Assembly: GCF_016545825.1 (NCBI RefSeq)
Contig: NC_052613.1
Coordinates: forward strand, 7,936,001 to 8,000,000
Direction: 5' to 3'
Source: Eucalyptus grandis
Lineage: Eukaryota; Streptophyta; Magnoliopsida; Myrtales; Myrtaceae
DNA: 64,000 bases
The notes below the pieces were generated by a model. That model was not told the DNA's origin and did not search any database. It worked only from the letters and a program-made list of their open reading frames with translations. The position numbers and the translations under genes are program-made. Shown piece by piece: positions 13,001-25,278 of the stretch (the stretch's first letter is position 1; every line of letters starts with the position of its first letter).

Positions 13001-15265
13001 GGTCCATTGTCGCTCAAATTTAAAAATGGCCACGTGTCATAAATAGCGAGGGAACCGTATTTATAAAGTGGGAATATGTTAGAAAGTAGGAATTTTTGAG
13101 AATTTTTGAGAAAGTGACGAAGGTGAAAAAGAGGGTGACAGACCTCTAGGGTCATAGAAAATTTTCTGATTTTCTTTTTAGTTGGCCGGCCGACCGTTGA
13201 GCCCTTTGAGGCCCATCAATTTTTTTGGGCCCAATCTTGCGGAGACTGGGCCGGCAGGGCCCGTTGGCCTTTGCCAGCCAGTCTAAGTATTAACTGCAAC
13301 AAGCTCAGGCCCATTTGTCAGAGCAACAGATTTGAGCTCTTCTCTTGTGTCCTTGTACTGATAACCCAACAACCGAGGCCTTCAAAAAGCCCAGAACAAG
13401 CCTGATAACACAAGTGACATCCATGACTTCTTGTGTGTGAAATTGTCATTTTTGAGATTGGTTGTGGATAATATGATTTGATATTGGCATTAAACGTGGA
13501 CATCTTCACTTAGTGATGATGGCGATGATCGAATCCACCACAGTTATGACAGTTGGAAGGTTTTTAGTAAACTTGGGTAACAAGTATAATCATGTCAGAA
13601 GTGATTAAGTGTATTATCGAAGTATTTTTATACGGAGAGCTACGATATCAAATGAAGAGGTCACACATGGAGACCAATTGTAGAAGGGGTGATTGTGTTG
13701 AAAAAATAGACAAAATAATGAATCCATTTATCTTTATCGATTTTCTTTTGATTGTTACATTTGAGAATTTCTGATTAATACCATGTAAACATGGTTCAAA
13801 AAGAAAAAAATCTGGTTAAGTTAATCTCGTTGAGGCACATTCTCCAATCCCCTATGACTGAGAGATTATCAAGATAGGAGGCCTCTAAGAGGCAAATTCT
13901 AGTATGTATATGGGTTTTCATCGATTAAGGTTCTTTAGAGTCATTAGTTACATAAATCTACCGTATGATTGATGGCTATGATTTCTTCGGTTCAAAGGAT
14001 ATCATTGGCTGTCTACCAAACTGCACTTTTTATTTAAGCAAAGGAAGCTCATTTGGGAACCCTAAATGGCATTACCCTGGACCACAAACCCAATCATGAT
14101 TTCCCCAAATTATGTGCGCAGCAATAAAGTAGGGAGATGATAGTTCACAGCCCAACGGAAAGAATAATTGAACTGTTCCCCAACAAAAGCAAGCCTCTCT
14201 CTCTCTAACCACTTCCAATGGGCGGAAAAAGGAAGAAGATGATGCAGAATAAAGAGTGATTCCCTTGTTTAGCAAGCAAAATTATTCCTGCCTCAAAAGG
14301 GAAATTCAGCATTAAACCCTCATCACCAATCAAATTAAAAAATCATATCAAAGGGTTGTGCAAGGAGTCCGCTTATTATCTTGGTTTAACACTAACATTG
14401 ATTGATGCATTGCAATAGGCATCCTTTCGCTTTTCTTATAAATCAAATTATTGAAGAAGGTATAATCATAAAAAAAAAAAATGTCTCAAACCTATTGTAT
14501 GCATACCAACACTGGAATGGAAAAAGCAATTCGTGTAAAAAGCATCCGTGTAAAAAGCATCCGTGGGATATCTTAGCTATGGTGATAATTGGTGATGCTA
14601 CTCCTATGTCGTGACCAGCGACCACCTTACGTGAACATCATGACCTTGCTGAAGACAGACTATTGCTCGAGGACGGGGTCTCTCCTCTCCGCGGCTTCAG
14701 CCATTTCCTCTCTGTTCCTGCTTTCTCGTCTCGCCATTTCTTCTACAGGTCAGGGCGGTTCTTCATGCCCAGTTCTTTCGTTAATCCCGACCTGTTTCTT
14801 GATGCGTTGGTTCTTTACGCAACCCTATTTCCATGAGGTTTCGGTTCGTTTCCGTCTTGCTTGACTCCTGGAGAGAGCTGAGTGACTGTAGGACTAGGGA
14901 ACTGAATGATTTTTCCAGACGCGTTTCTTTCTTTCATCAGAGAAGCTGGCTTTTGGAGGAACTGCGTTTGAAAGAGTTTCTCATGTTCTTGTGCAATTGG
15001 CCAAAGAAAAAGCAGATGTGCATTCCACTCATGGGAACATTTTCTCATGATTTAAACTGAAAATTCGATCCATTCGCCACGATCACTTGTGAACGTACTC
15101 TTGATGATTAAGAGATATTGAACATAAAAAATGCATGCGATATTAAAGACGTCAATTAACCACTATATTCGGATGATCGGTGCAGGAGGCAATGTACTTC
15201 ATTTGCATTCTACATGACTTAGTCCGAGTGCATTCGGCATGATATCGACAGAAAAAGTGCAGTTC
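10080..15265. repeat. Segmental tandem duplication, unit A
   Basis: First of two diverged copies of the same region. Matches to unit B in the same order: 10135-10310 with 15270-15447; 10318-12400 with 16617-19600; 12990-15265 with about 19640-22790. Shared landmarks include the text around 'catatatactccatca', the block ending 'gacgttgatttataagccc', the 'tttgaggcccat' block, and a COBRA exon 1 with its following intron. Inside both units a ~203-bp subrepeat is present ('gagatgggaacaaagcaatt' at 10480 and 10683), so that repeat is older than the duplication. No intact gene is seen apart from the exon relic annotated separately. Confidence 0.8.
14673..14748 (+). pseudogene. COBRA exon 1 relic with lost start codon
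   Basis: A 76-base block aligned end to end with the intact COBRA exon 1 at 22037-22112, including the conserved donor 'ctacaggtcagg' and about 300 bases of following intron. The ATG is changed to ACG. The remaining frame still encodes a signal-peptide-like stretch (GSLLSAASAISSLFLLSR), and a 3-residue core of the original is altered. No further COBRA exons follow before unit B begins, so this is a duplicated promoter plus first exon without a body. It could still act as an alternative non-coding first exon spliced to the downstream gene; that is inference. Confidence 0.8.
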
Positions 15266-15618
15266 CTTTACTGCCTGCAGCCAATTCAAATATTGAATCC
15301 ATCCAACTTGTGAGGTCATTTGCTTAATATTAGTCTTTGGCACATATAGATCTCCAAATAAAATAAAAGCATATATACTCCATCAATTCATCACAATGCT
15401 GTGATAGTTTCATTTTTCACAATCATTTGAGAAATTATCTTTATTGAATCTTCACATGATCGATAATGTCTTTTTGAAATCAAAGAACATTGAAAAGGCT
15501 TTTTCCCCCTTTTTCAAAGGTCACTTTTTTGTTTTTGTTTTTGTTTTTATTCATTTATCATTTAATTTAGTTAAGTTTTATTTTAGGTTTAAGAAATTTA
15601 AAAAATAAAGGAGTCTTT

Positions 15619-15699
15619 ATGTCGCGTTACCGAGGGCCTCATTTCAAAAAAATACACCGTCTTGGGGCTTTATTAGGACTAACTAGTAAAAGGCCCTTC
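15619..15699 (+). pseudogene. rps4: rps4 (plastid ribosomal protein S4) 5' fragment
   Basis: The frame from ATG reads [20 protein letters not shown] and continues to LTSKRP, matching the start of chloroplast ribosomal protein S4 (about 200 residues in full). It then loses similarity. The preceding A/T-rich text with 'ggagtc' resembles the plastid upstream region. It is non-functional here, being a short organelle-derived fragment in nuclear DNA. Confidence 0.85.
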
Positions 15700-16062
15700 A
15701 TCCCTTGCTAAGCTAAGGTCCCAAGTCTCCGAGTTAGCCCGTGCTTTTTCGAAGAATCCTACACCCATGGGCATACGGCTTGGCAGGCCTTCCCTTTTTG
15801 CCAGAGCTTCATGGGCGTTGCCCCGTTCCGCAATTAGATGTTTGGGTGTGGGCTATACTCCGTGGGGAGCCAAACGGGAGCATTATATCATAGGTTTATA
15901 TTGGATCAATCTACCTAATTCCTGTTGAAGCATATACTGGGAGGGTGGGTGCAGGGCAGGCGATTTCAAAGCGGACTTTCCATTCATTAGATAGAGAAGA
16001 TCGCCAAGATTCTGTGATCCGCTGCCAAACTTATTCTAATTCAATGAGTATTCTCAATATTA

Positions 16063-16121
16063 TGCCTTGAAGAGGACTCGAACCTCCACGCTCTTTAGCA
16101 CGAGATTTTGAGTCTCACGTG
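16063..16121 (-). pseudogene. trnL-CAA: Plastid trnL-CAA, 3' part only
   Basis: The reverse strand carries the anticodon loop context GACTCAAAATC (CAA anticodon), the long variable arm of a leucine tRNA, the T-loop GGTTCGAGTCC and the acceptor 3' half. About 59 of 81 bases are present; the 5' acceptor strand and D-arm are missing. It cannot fold into a functional tRNA. Confidence 0.8.
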
Positions 16122-19100
16122 CCAAAAGTGAATCATGGAAGAAAGGACTCACTAAGCTGGGATCACTAACTAATATTAATCTAATACTATAAGAGATTTC
16201 GTTTCTAGTCTATATCTTTCTATTTCTATATATGGAGAGTTAAAAAATAGTCACATAATAATCCATAAAAGAAATTAAAATAGAAAAGAAAGCGGAATTT
16301 TGTCTTAACATGATGAATAGTGGTGCCCACCAGCAGAGCGTAGTCCTTATTTATAAAAATGTAGTATATGTGATCAATTTGAAATAAGACCTAGAAAAAA
16401 TCTAGATCAAAGAGCCCCAACTTATATCATACCAATAATTTGCCATTGACCTAATCAAGTGCTTTAGGGTTAATCGAGGATACATAGATTTGAGTCCTAT
16501 ATCTATTCGATGCCACCCCAAAAGACCATCAAATGCATAGGGACGGCCTTGAGGTATTGGCCGACAAAGAGAGGATCGGACAAGCGATAATGTTGATGTA
16601 TCACCTTACAAAACAAGAATTCATTAGTATCATAAAATCAACGGTATTTATGGAAGAAAAGTTCTTGACTAATCAAATAACCTAACAAGAATGCATTTGA
16701 TGTCATGCATTCGAATTCCTCTGTCATCCCGTTCGTCATCATTATCACCAATTATTACAAAACCCCATTCGGTACCACAAATCGATTTCGTTAAAAAATT
16801 CATGCGTTCGAATTTTATTAATTGTACGGACCGAACCCGACTCGCGATAATTGCGCAGACTCGATGCTTGAATAGACGGCTTGAGGCTCAAGAGCCCTAA
16901 AGATGGGAGCAAAGCAATTCCCCGTCGTCCCGGTCGTCGTCATCATCACCAATTATTACAAAAACCCCATTTGGTTCCACAAATCGGTTTCATTAAAGAA
17001 CTCGAAAGGGAGCGATGAATTTGCCCGAGGAAAGGGAGATTCCTGCACACACAAAAGAACATCCTCACACTTGCGTGCCTAGCAAAGCTTCATATGAATG
17101 ATGATGAGGATGATGATTCATGGATCGTAATCATACATATATTTTCCTGTTGGATGGTTCTCCAACACCAGCTTTAAGCACGTTAAAGAGACCTTGTACG
17201 GAAACCCTTCGTTTATATTTCTATTCTTTTTCTCGTTTTTTGCTCTTGTCCTAATGTTCTCGTTTGGACCAGAAGGAGGAGGACTTATGAGCACTTGCCC
17301 CCTTTTAGGTCTAATTATGAGATGCCTGACGTTGATTTAGGCGCCTAACCACTAGCTGGTCTTTTGCCACCTGAGATTGAAGCAGAAGACCAGGCCACCA
17401 TAGCCCTTATACAGGTCTCATTATTTAACAATCATATGATATGGCAAAATAATAATTTATAAATCTTGCGGTGTCCCGAAAAGAAATAAAATAAAAAAAA
17501 TATCAATTTTCTCATGTTCGGTCATGTCCATTAGAGAGGACCCCTACTTACTTTGAAAATGGGATCTTACAAGACTAGTTGTTTTTTTTTATGCCCTAAT
17601 TATATGCCCTCTCCACCAACATTTGTTTTTTTGACCATGATGATGGCTTTACAAGACTAGTTGCTCGCAAAGCACAATTCATTACGACTTTAAAGCATCT
17701 TAGGTTCTAATGGGTACATTTATAAAATTCTTAGTTCTTATGTGGCGCGCACAAGAACTCGCATGCTCCGAGATTATCTACTAATTTTTCACTATCTAAT
17801 TCTAAAAGTGGGGCTTCTATCACCGAATATCGTTTTCGTTACTTGCTAAAGTAAGTTTCAATCAATAAGTTTGTTTAGAATCATTCTTTGAATTAAATCC
17901 AACAAACGAAAAAGATGTTGCTTTTCTAAAGTTTTTAGGGTTCACAGGACACCCTTATCCCTTCAAAGATATAAGCTCCATAGCGGTGGCCTCAAGTCTC
18001 CACTTGCGTAATTTATAGACATACCTTTCATCATTAAGTAGAACTGAGTGTATTTATTTGCACAGGAAAGGGAAAATCATTTACTGGTAAAAACAAAAGG
18101 AAAGGAAAGAATTAATTAAGGATGGTACTATTTTCATCCCTTATATGACTAGATATATCCAATCTTCACCAAAAAGACAAAATTACTCTCTATATTTAAT
18201 TGCAATTCAAATCGGTGGTACCAAATTTATTTACTTTTTTTTATACTATGTAGGATCTACCTATCATTAGTTAAGAATTTCGTATGATTAGTTTTGTTTA
18301 TTGTAGATTTTCCAAGTATATTAAAGGCACGTTGTCTTTTATTTATTTATTGTAAGATATTACTTCCACAAAAATTTGTGTTGTTGAAAACTAAAATTTT
18401 AAAAAAAAAATATACTTCTTCTCTACATTCTCAATTAAATTTATGAAAGTAGATGAAATTTAATTAAATAAAAACATTGCATAAAAGTAAGAAATGTTTT
18501 TTTTTTTTTTAAATACCAGTGAAATTTTGTTATTTTGAATTGACGAAAATTGATATCATCCATGAATTGTTTACAAAAAAATATCAAGATATCTCATTGT
18601 ATATAATAGTTTTAGTGTATTCCTAGATATTCCTGTAACATATTACATGCTATGTATAAGAATATCTCACCAATATAGTAAGGAAAAAATATTAAATTTT
18701 TTGTACGGTAAATAAAGAGACTTGATATATATTTTACACTAATGAAATTAATAAATAGTTCACCAAGAACGTAGGCTTTTGATATAAGAATGACAAAAAA
18801 CAAATATGTTGTTATAAGATCAATGATGAAGAAGAGACTTTTAGTTTTATACTATATAAAAAGAATATCTTTTTTCTCTTACTATTAGGAAAATAATTTT
18901 AAATGGAGCATGTAAAATGTTATAGGAATATTTGATAATTCACTTTTCTTACTTTTCTTTTAATACGCTAAAAAAGAACTTGTGAAATGCTTAATTATGG
19001 TAACTATTTAAAAAAAATAGAAAAAAGAGGAGTGTGGCCATTTCCCAAAACTGTAATTGAAAGATTGACAGTGGTTTTTGTATAAATGGGGATGGATTTA

Positions 19101-19658
19101 GTCATATAGAGGGTGAAAATCGCTGCCCAAATTAAAATTTCATTTATTTCGAAAATGAATGATTTAATTTTTTTCTTAAGGGTAATTGTATTATTACTTA
19201 CAAAAATGAATGAACAGAAAACTTATTCATTATTTATGAAAATGTTCAGACATAAATTGTTTTCTAAAGCGAAAATATTTTCAATTGACTAATTATTTCA
19301 AGGTAATATCAATGGCCATTTTATAAGAAAATAATTTTCAAATCATTTTGGAAAACAAATGGAGTCTAAGTGAATAAAATTAGGCTAGTCCTAGTTATGG
19401 CCAACGAGCATGCTCAAACCTGACACGTTATGCCTAGGCTTGGTTTTTTTTTTAAACTCTTTTCAGCCATCTATAAATTATCAGTAACTTAAAATTTAGG
19501 GAAAAAAATTATAAAACTTTCTAATTTGAATCATACTTAACCCGTCATAAATTGCTTAATAAGAATTGCATCAATTCAACAAGACAAGATTTTACAATAT
19601 CAAAGATAATGTATGAATATACAGTACGTAAGACAGACGCATATGTTTACTAATAAAG

Positions 19659-19706
19659 AAAGAAGAAGAAGATGAAGATGATGAAGAAGAAGAAGAAGAA
19701 GAAGAT
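19659..19706. repeat. GAA/GAT microsatellite
   Basis: A run of gaa, gat and aag triplets in unit B, just upstream of the 'tttgaggcccat' block. Unit A has no comparable run at the matching place, so it expanded or arose after duplication. Confidence 0.7.
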
Positions 19707-19739
19707 GAAGGTGAAATTTTTTTTTTTAGTTGGCCAAGC

Positions 19740-19867
19740 GGTTAAGGCCTTTGAGGCCCATTAATTTTCTTGGGCCCAATCTTGCCGTGGGTGGGCCGGC
19801 AAACGGTTAAGGCCTTTGAGGCCCATTAATTTTCTTGGGCCCAATCTTGCCGTGGATGGGCCGGCAA
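19740..19867. repeat. 64-bp perfect-looking tandem duplication
   Basis: 'cggttaaggcctttgaggcc' through 'ttgccgtgggtgggccggca' occurs twice back to back (about 19740-19803 and 19804-19867) with one visible mismatch. Unit A has a single copy near 13190-13255. It is therefore a recent, unit-B-specific event. Confidence 0.85.
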
Positions 19868-21107
19868 GGGCCATTGGCCATTGCTTGCCAGGCCCAGCAT
19901 CAACTGCATTGAGCTCAGGCCCATTTGTCAAGAGCAACAGATTGAGCTCTTTTCTTATGTCCTTGTACCAATAAGCCCAACAACCGAGGCCTTCAAAAAG
20001 CCCATCCGGTTCTGATCACCGAGGAATGTGGCCCAGAACAAACCTTACAACACAAGTTATGATTTGAGATTGACATTAGACGCGGACATCTTCACTTAGC
20101 GATGATGCCCGTGATCGAATCCCACCACAATTACGACAGTTGGAAGGCATTTTTGTAGTAAGCTTGGGCATCATGTGTAATCATGTCTGTGATCAAGTGT
20201 ATTGTCGAAGTAATTCTTGTATGAAGAGCTTCGATATCAAATGGAGAAGTCACGCATGGAGACCAATTGCGAAAATGGTGGTTGATGTGGAAAAAATAGG
20301 CAAAATAATGATCATCTATCGATATTCAATTTTGGTTGTGACATTTGAGAATTTCTGATTAATACCACCTAAAACACAATACATTTATAATAACATGATT
20401 CAAAAAAGAAAAAACCCAGTTAAAGTTAACTTTGTAGAGGCGTAATCGAGAAATTATCAAGATAGAAGGGCTCTAAAGAGGCAAATTCTTGTCTGAATCC
20501 ATGTTTCTATGGACTGAGATTTATCATAGCCATTGATCACATCGACCTTTGATTGACGAATTACGATTTTTTCAGGTTCAAGAAAGTTACGTCCATCTAC
20601 TAAGCTGGTAAACTTTCTATTTAAGCAAATGAAGCTCATTTGGGAACTAAATGGCATTACATGGACCACAAACCCAATCAAGATTTCCCCAATTTATGTG
20701 TGCAGCATTAAAGTAGGGACATGATAATTCAAGGTCAAAGGGGAAAGAATAATTAAACTATTCCCCAACAAAAGCAAGCCCCTCTCTCTAACCACGTCCA
20801 ATGGGGAAAAAAGTAGATGATGCAGAAGAAGAGTGAATACCTTATTTAGCAAGCATAATTATTCCTGTCTCAAAAGGGAAATTGAGAATCAAATCGTTAT
20901 CACCAATCAAATAAAAAAAATCACATGAAAGGGTTATGCAAGGACTCTGCTAATGACCAAGAGTAGGCCTGCCCATGGACTGCACTGAATTATTATCTTG
21001 CTCAACACTAACATTGATTGATACATTGCATCAGGCATTCTTTTGCTTTCTACCCTTGTGGATCAAGTTTTTGAACAAGGTATAATCACCTAAAAAAATG
21101 TCTTAAG

Positions 21108-21445
21108 GTTATCAAATGGATATTAATTTAGTTACAGATTTTTCAATTTTACTAGTTTGGTACTAAACTTTTTGACGATTTGTTAATCTAGTCATTCTGA
21201 TAAATTTTGGTTGAAAATTGTAAAAGTCGAAAGCCCTACATGACATGGCCGGCATAGGACGATTTGGTTATGACATTGACAATTTTTACAATCTTTTAAA
21301 AGCAAATTATGATTTTTTTTTTTAAAAAATTGTTAAAATTGTCAATGACATCGATTTTCCCTTCAAAAATTGGCCAAAAGATTATATTGATAAATCGTCA
21401 AAATATTTAGATCTAAATTAATGGATTTGAAAACTTTATAAATAT
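21108..21445. mobile_element. MITE-like element with terminal inverted repeats
   Basis: The left end reads 'caaatggatattaatttag' and then 'tttttgacgatttgttaat'. The right end, read in reverse, gives 'caaatccattaatttagat' and then 'attttgacgatttatcaat'. The inverted repeats span about 60 bases with an AT-rich, non-coding core. The matching place in unit A (near 14480) lacks it, which supports insertion after duplication. Target-site duplication was not resolved. Confidence 0.6.
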
Positions 21446-21939
21446 ATTGACATTCGTATAATATATTTATGATTTTCTAAATAATTTTCTTGATTAGTGA
21501 GTGTCATCCAATATGCATCATGCTTTCCCAAGGCTAATCAGAAAGCCTCGACCTTTCTTCTTCTATCTTTTTTCCTTCCCCCTCCACCATTTTCCAGAAT
21601 CGAAACGCCCGGTTTTAATTCGCGATCGGCCGAAAGCGCGGCGAGTAAAGGCTTGGCCCGGAATGGAAAAAGCAATTCATGAAAAGCATCCGTGGGATAT
21701 CTTAGCTGGCGAAAATAGGTGATGCTACTCCTACATCGTGACCAGTGACCACCTTACGTAAAGAATCAAGTGATAATGAATTCTCATTATGCTCTCTCCT
21801 CTCTTTTCTTTCTGTGCCTTACTAGCATTTGCATAGGATGGCCTCGAAGAGAAAGTAATGATTCGAGAGGGAAGTATATTAGCATGCCCCTCCACGATCA
21901 GTGGCTAAGCATAAGCCATGAAGTCTGTACCATAAACTT

Positions 21940-21980
21940 TGCTCTTTGCTCTTTGCTCTTTGCTCTCTCTCTCTCTCTCA
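21940..21980. repeat. TTTGCTC/CT repeat in COBRA leader
   Basis: Three or four copies of 'tttgctc' followed by (CT)n, about 60-95 bases upstream of the COBRA ATG. CT-rich leaders of this kind are common in plant 5' untranslated regions. Confidence 0.7.
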
Positions 21981-22036
21981 CTCTATTTTCTGTGAAGGAC
22001 ATCACGAACTTGCAGAGAACTGAACGTTGCTCGAGG

Positions 22037-24492
22037 ATGGGGTCGCCCCTCTCCGTGGCTTCAGCCATCGTTTCTCTGTTGCTGCTTTCTTGTCTCGGCA
22101 TTTCTCCTACAGGTCAGGGCGGTTCTTGATGATATTTTCCCGTTTTCGTGCGATTCTTTCGTTAATGGTCCGACCTGTTTCTTGATGCGTTTCTTCTTTT
22201 GGCGATGCGGCCCTATTTCTCGAGGTTTGGTTTGTATCCGTCTTGTATGATTCTTGGAGAGAGCTGAAAATCTAGTACTAGAGAACTGAATGATTTTTTC
22301 CAGACGCGTTTCTTTCTTTTTTATCAGAAGCTGACTTTCGGAGGAACTGTTTTTGTGGAAAAGTTTCTCGTGTTCTTGTGCAATTAGCCAAGGAAAAAGC
22401 AGATATGCATTCCACTTATGGGAACTTTTTCTCAGGATTTAAACCAAAAATTTTATCCATTCGCCATGATCACTTGTAAACATACTTTTGATGATTAAGA
22501 GAAATGCATGCGAAGTTCAAGACGTCCACAATACCACAAAATTCGGATGACCGGTGCAGGAGGAGATGTACCCTATATATATATTGCATGACTTAGGGTC
22601 CGTTTGGTTCAACTTTGCAGAAATGACTTTGAGAAAATGCAAATATCTTTGAGGTATCAAAGGGGTTTTCCGAAATGTTATACCATTTGGTAAATTGCAA
22701 TCTCAAATAGTATTGAAAAATAACTTTAGCATTAGTCCTAGAGTGCATTTGGCATGATATCAGCAAGAAAAAGTGCAGTTCCTTTAACGGGCAATAATTA
22801 TGGCTTATATCGAAAGAGTACTGGACTACCGAGACATGACCGAGTTTTTCGCTCTTCAGGATTGAAATTCATGTTCTCTTGGATCGATTGTTGTTTGAAG
22901 CGTATGATCCGCTCGATCCTATAGGAAATATCACGGTCAAATGGGACATACTGAGCTGGACTTCGGATGGTTATGTGGTGAGTGCAAGGATGATTTCACA
23001 TACCTCTGGTTCCTGCGTTTTCTGATGTGCCTCCACTGGTTTAAACAGGCCATGGTTTCGATGTATAACTTCCAGCAATATCGCCATATTCAAGCTCCGG
23101 GATGGCAATTGGGGTGGACATGGGCCAAGAAAAGAGTGATCTGGAGCATGTCGGAGGCCAAACCACGGAGCAAGGCGACTGTTCGAAGTTCCACGGTTCG
23201 ATCCCGCATTGCTGCAAAGAGATCCGACGGTTGTCGACTTGCTGCCCGGGACTCCGTTCAACCTGCAGACGGCGAATTGCTGCAGAGGAGGGTGCTAAGT
23301 TCATGGGTTCAGGACCCCACTAAATGCTGTGAGCGCATTTCAGATCACTGTGGGCCTCGCCGGGACTACTAACAAGACTGTGCGATCGCCAAAAAATTCA
23401 CCCTCAAAGCCCCGGGGCCTGGGTACACTTGCGGGAATCGAAGCTAGTGCGGCCGACAAGATTCGTGATGCCTGATAAAGAAGAGCGACACAGGCAATGA
23501 GTAAGCCAATTCTCATATAAAATTTAAGCAGCAATGCTTCATCCTGAATTCATCTGACGTTTGAATCGCTTGTTTTGGCAGTGACTTGGAATGTCACCTG
23601 CACATACTCTCAGTTTCTCGCGCAGATGCCTACCTGTTGTGTCTCCCTTTCATCATTTTATAATGATACAGTCGTGAATTGTCCACGGTGTACGTGTGGC
23701 TGCCGAAACAATGCAACGGATTCCGGGAGCTGCATACAGTGAGCTCTCGTACTTTCGTGCTTTGAATTGTGTCTTTTTGAGACTTCCATACAGGATCTTG
23801 TACCAACCTGCTTTTAACTCATCGATTTCCGGTATACATTCTTACAGGGCTGATTCGCCGCACTTAGCTTCTGTTGTTTCTCATCCAGGCAAATCCGCTA
23901 ACGCTCCTCTACTACAATGCACCAGCCATATGTGCCCGGTCCGTGTCCACTGGCACGTCAAGCTCCAATTACAAAGGAGTTCTGGCAGTGAAGATCACCA
24001 TCTGAAATTTCAACTACAGAATGAATTTCCCAGTGGAACCTGGTGGTGCAGCATCCCAACTTCGATAACCTCACCCAGATCTTTAGCTTCAACTACAAGC
24101 CGCTGACTCCTTATGCCGGGTTAAGTATGTCAAGCCTCTAAAGACCTTGTTAATGTCGCTAATTTGATGAACAGTTTTGGAGTTGATCTTCTGTTTTCTG
24201 CAGATGATACTGCCATGTTATGGGGAGTGAAGTACTACAATGATCTGCTCATGGAAGCAGGTCCTTCTGGAATGTGCAATCGGAGCTCTTATTCTGGAAG
24301 GACAAGTCAGCTTCACATTTGATAAAGGATGGGCTTTCCCTCGTAGAATATACTTCAATGGCGATGACTGCGTCATGCCACCTCGAATGCTTACCCATGG
24401 TTGCCAAATTCAGTCAACGATCAGTTATCTCGACTCTATATTCAGTGGCGATGATCTTGGCGTCAGGTTCACTATTATGGGCTCATCGATGA
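22037..24492 (+). CDS. COBRA-like protein, closest to COBRA/COBL1-type
   Basis: COBRA proteins are extracellular, usually GPI-anchored, and orient cellulose deposition in expanding cells. Exons are roughly 22037-22112 (signal peptide MGSPLSVASAIVSLLLLS), 22898-22977 (DPIGNITVKWDILSW), 23049-23500, 23582-23738, 23848-24124 and 24204-24492, about 443 codons against about 456 in Arabidopsis COBRA. Hallmarks are FNFQQYRHIQAPGW (here YNFQQYRHIQAPGW), the cysteine cluster PTCCVSLSSFYND, CTSHMCPVRVHWHVK and the NDTAMLWGVK block. Exon 4 is intact. Exons 3, 5 and 6 carry several 1-2 base indels, and the exon 2 acceptor looks damaged. A hydrophobic C-tail (AMILASGSLLWAHR) in one frame fits a GPI signal; an alternative frame stops at 24454. 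Exon 1 lies in duplicated unit B. Either a functional gene with sequence errors or a recent pseudogene. Confidence 0.85.
22594..22738. mobile_element. ~145-bp insertion in COBRA intron 1
   Basis: It begins 'ggtccgtttggttcaactt', a common start of small plant hAT-type or related non-autonomous elements, and ends before 'ctagagtgcatttggc'. Unit A (around 15213-15225) runs straight across the same point. A short 'ttag' is present at both sides. No clear inverted repeat was seen, so the class is uncertain. Confidence 0.45.
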
Positions 24493-25278
24493 GTTTCAGA
24501 TTAGGAACTATAAGCTATTGCGGTGAAATTTTTTAAAATTGCTACAGAGTTCTGTTCTATACTGAGAGGACTATTGCTATTTCTTTTGCCAGTAGATCAG
24601 GGGGCCAAAACCGAAATTCGGGTGCAAAATACATGTTTTATTTAAAGTTTGGCGTGCTATATGGATGAGATTAGGATCAGTTGCCAATTTCTCAGTAACC
24701 TTCAAATCGCCTTACAAAATTATGTCAACTCAATGTTCTTGAGTACATGGCATCATAGTATTAGTGTATCTGGCTTTGTGATACTGATTTGATGAAGAAA
24801 GAGCATCTATATGTTTTGCTCCACCAATTGCGCTATGTGAATCTTTCAATAAGGTTACCAAAATCGGCTAGCAATAGCATGAGTACCATTAGAAACCAAT
24901 GAACTCGTCACCCGAGCTTCGTGGAAAGACATAGTTGCGCACTGAAGGCGACATAACATGTCTGGAACTTACTCCATCAAGGAAAAGGAATGATAGAAAG
25001 AAAAGCCCATTCTTAAACATTCGGAGCAGTCTCATCGACTGATGACCTAATGCTCTGTCGAAACAGTCGCATCAGTACCCGTACAAGTGTGCAACGGCCT
25101 CCCAATCTTTCATTTATACATCAAACAATAGCCAGATCAATTTCATACATGTCCCTAATAAATAATAACTATCCATCATGTTTGTGTGGATCTTCATCCG
25201 TTTGGACTCTCTGAATCAGACGCTCTTGAAACCCAGTACTAGACTCTTGTCATCCTTCCATTGTAATCGTTAAAATTA
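24493..25278. other. Intergenic spacer between convergent COBRA genes
   Basis: This spacer of about 790 bases holds the 3' ends of both COBRA-like genes. No open frame or repeat is recognised. Both untranslated regions and polyadenylation sites must lie here. Confidence 0.5.

Larger units (their letters stand above)
15600..16130. other. Plastid-derived nuclear insert (NUPT), rearranged
   Basis: It contains the 5' end of plastid rps4 (15619-15699) and the 3' part of trnL-CAA in reverse (16063-16121), which are not neighbours in a plastid genome. The stretch between (15700-16060) also looks organellar in style, but I cannot assign it; it may have passed through the mitochondrion. Unit A lacks the whole segment between the points equivalent to 15450 and 16615, so it was inserted after the tandem duplication. 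Exact ends are uncertain. Confidence 0.75.
15266..22790. repeat. Segmental tandem duplication, unit B
   Basis: Second copy of the block in unit A, longer because it gained insertions: plastid-derived DNA (within about 15450-16615), a MITE (about 21108-21445), a 64-bp tandem duplication (19740-19867) and a ~145-bp insert (about 22594-22738). The boundary text 'aaaaagtgcagttccttta' occurs at about 15252 and again at 22768, closing the unit. The intact COBRA promoter and exon 1 lie at its right end and feed into the COBRA gene body. Confidence 0.8.

Noticed and set aside
16063..16121. Functional nuclear tRNA-Leu
   Set aside because: The 5' acceptor strand and D-arm are missing, and the sequence is plastid-type.
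23491..23500. GC donor (CAG|GCAATG) at the end of COBRA exon 3
   Set aside because: Reading on to the GTAAGC donor at 23501 gives ...TQAM|MTWNVTC, matching the family; no GC donor is needed.
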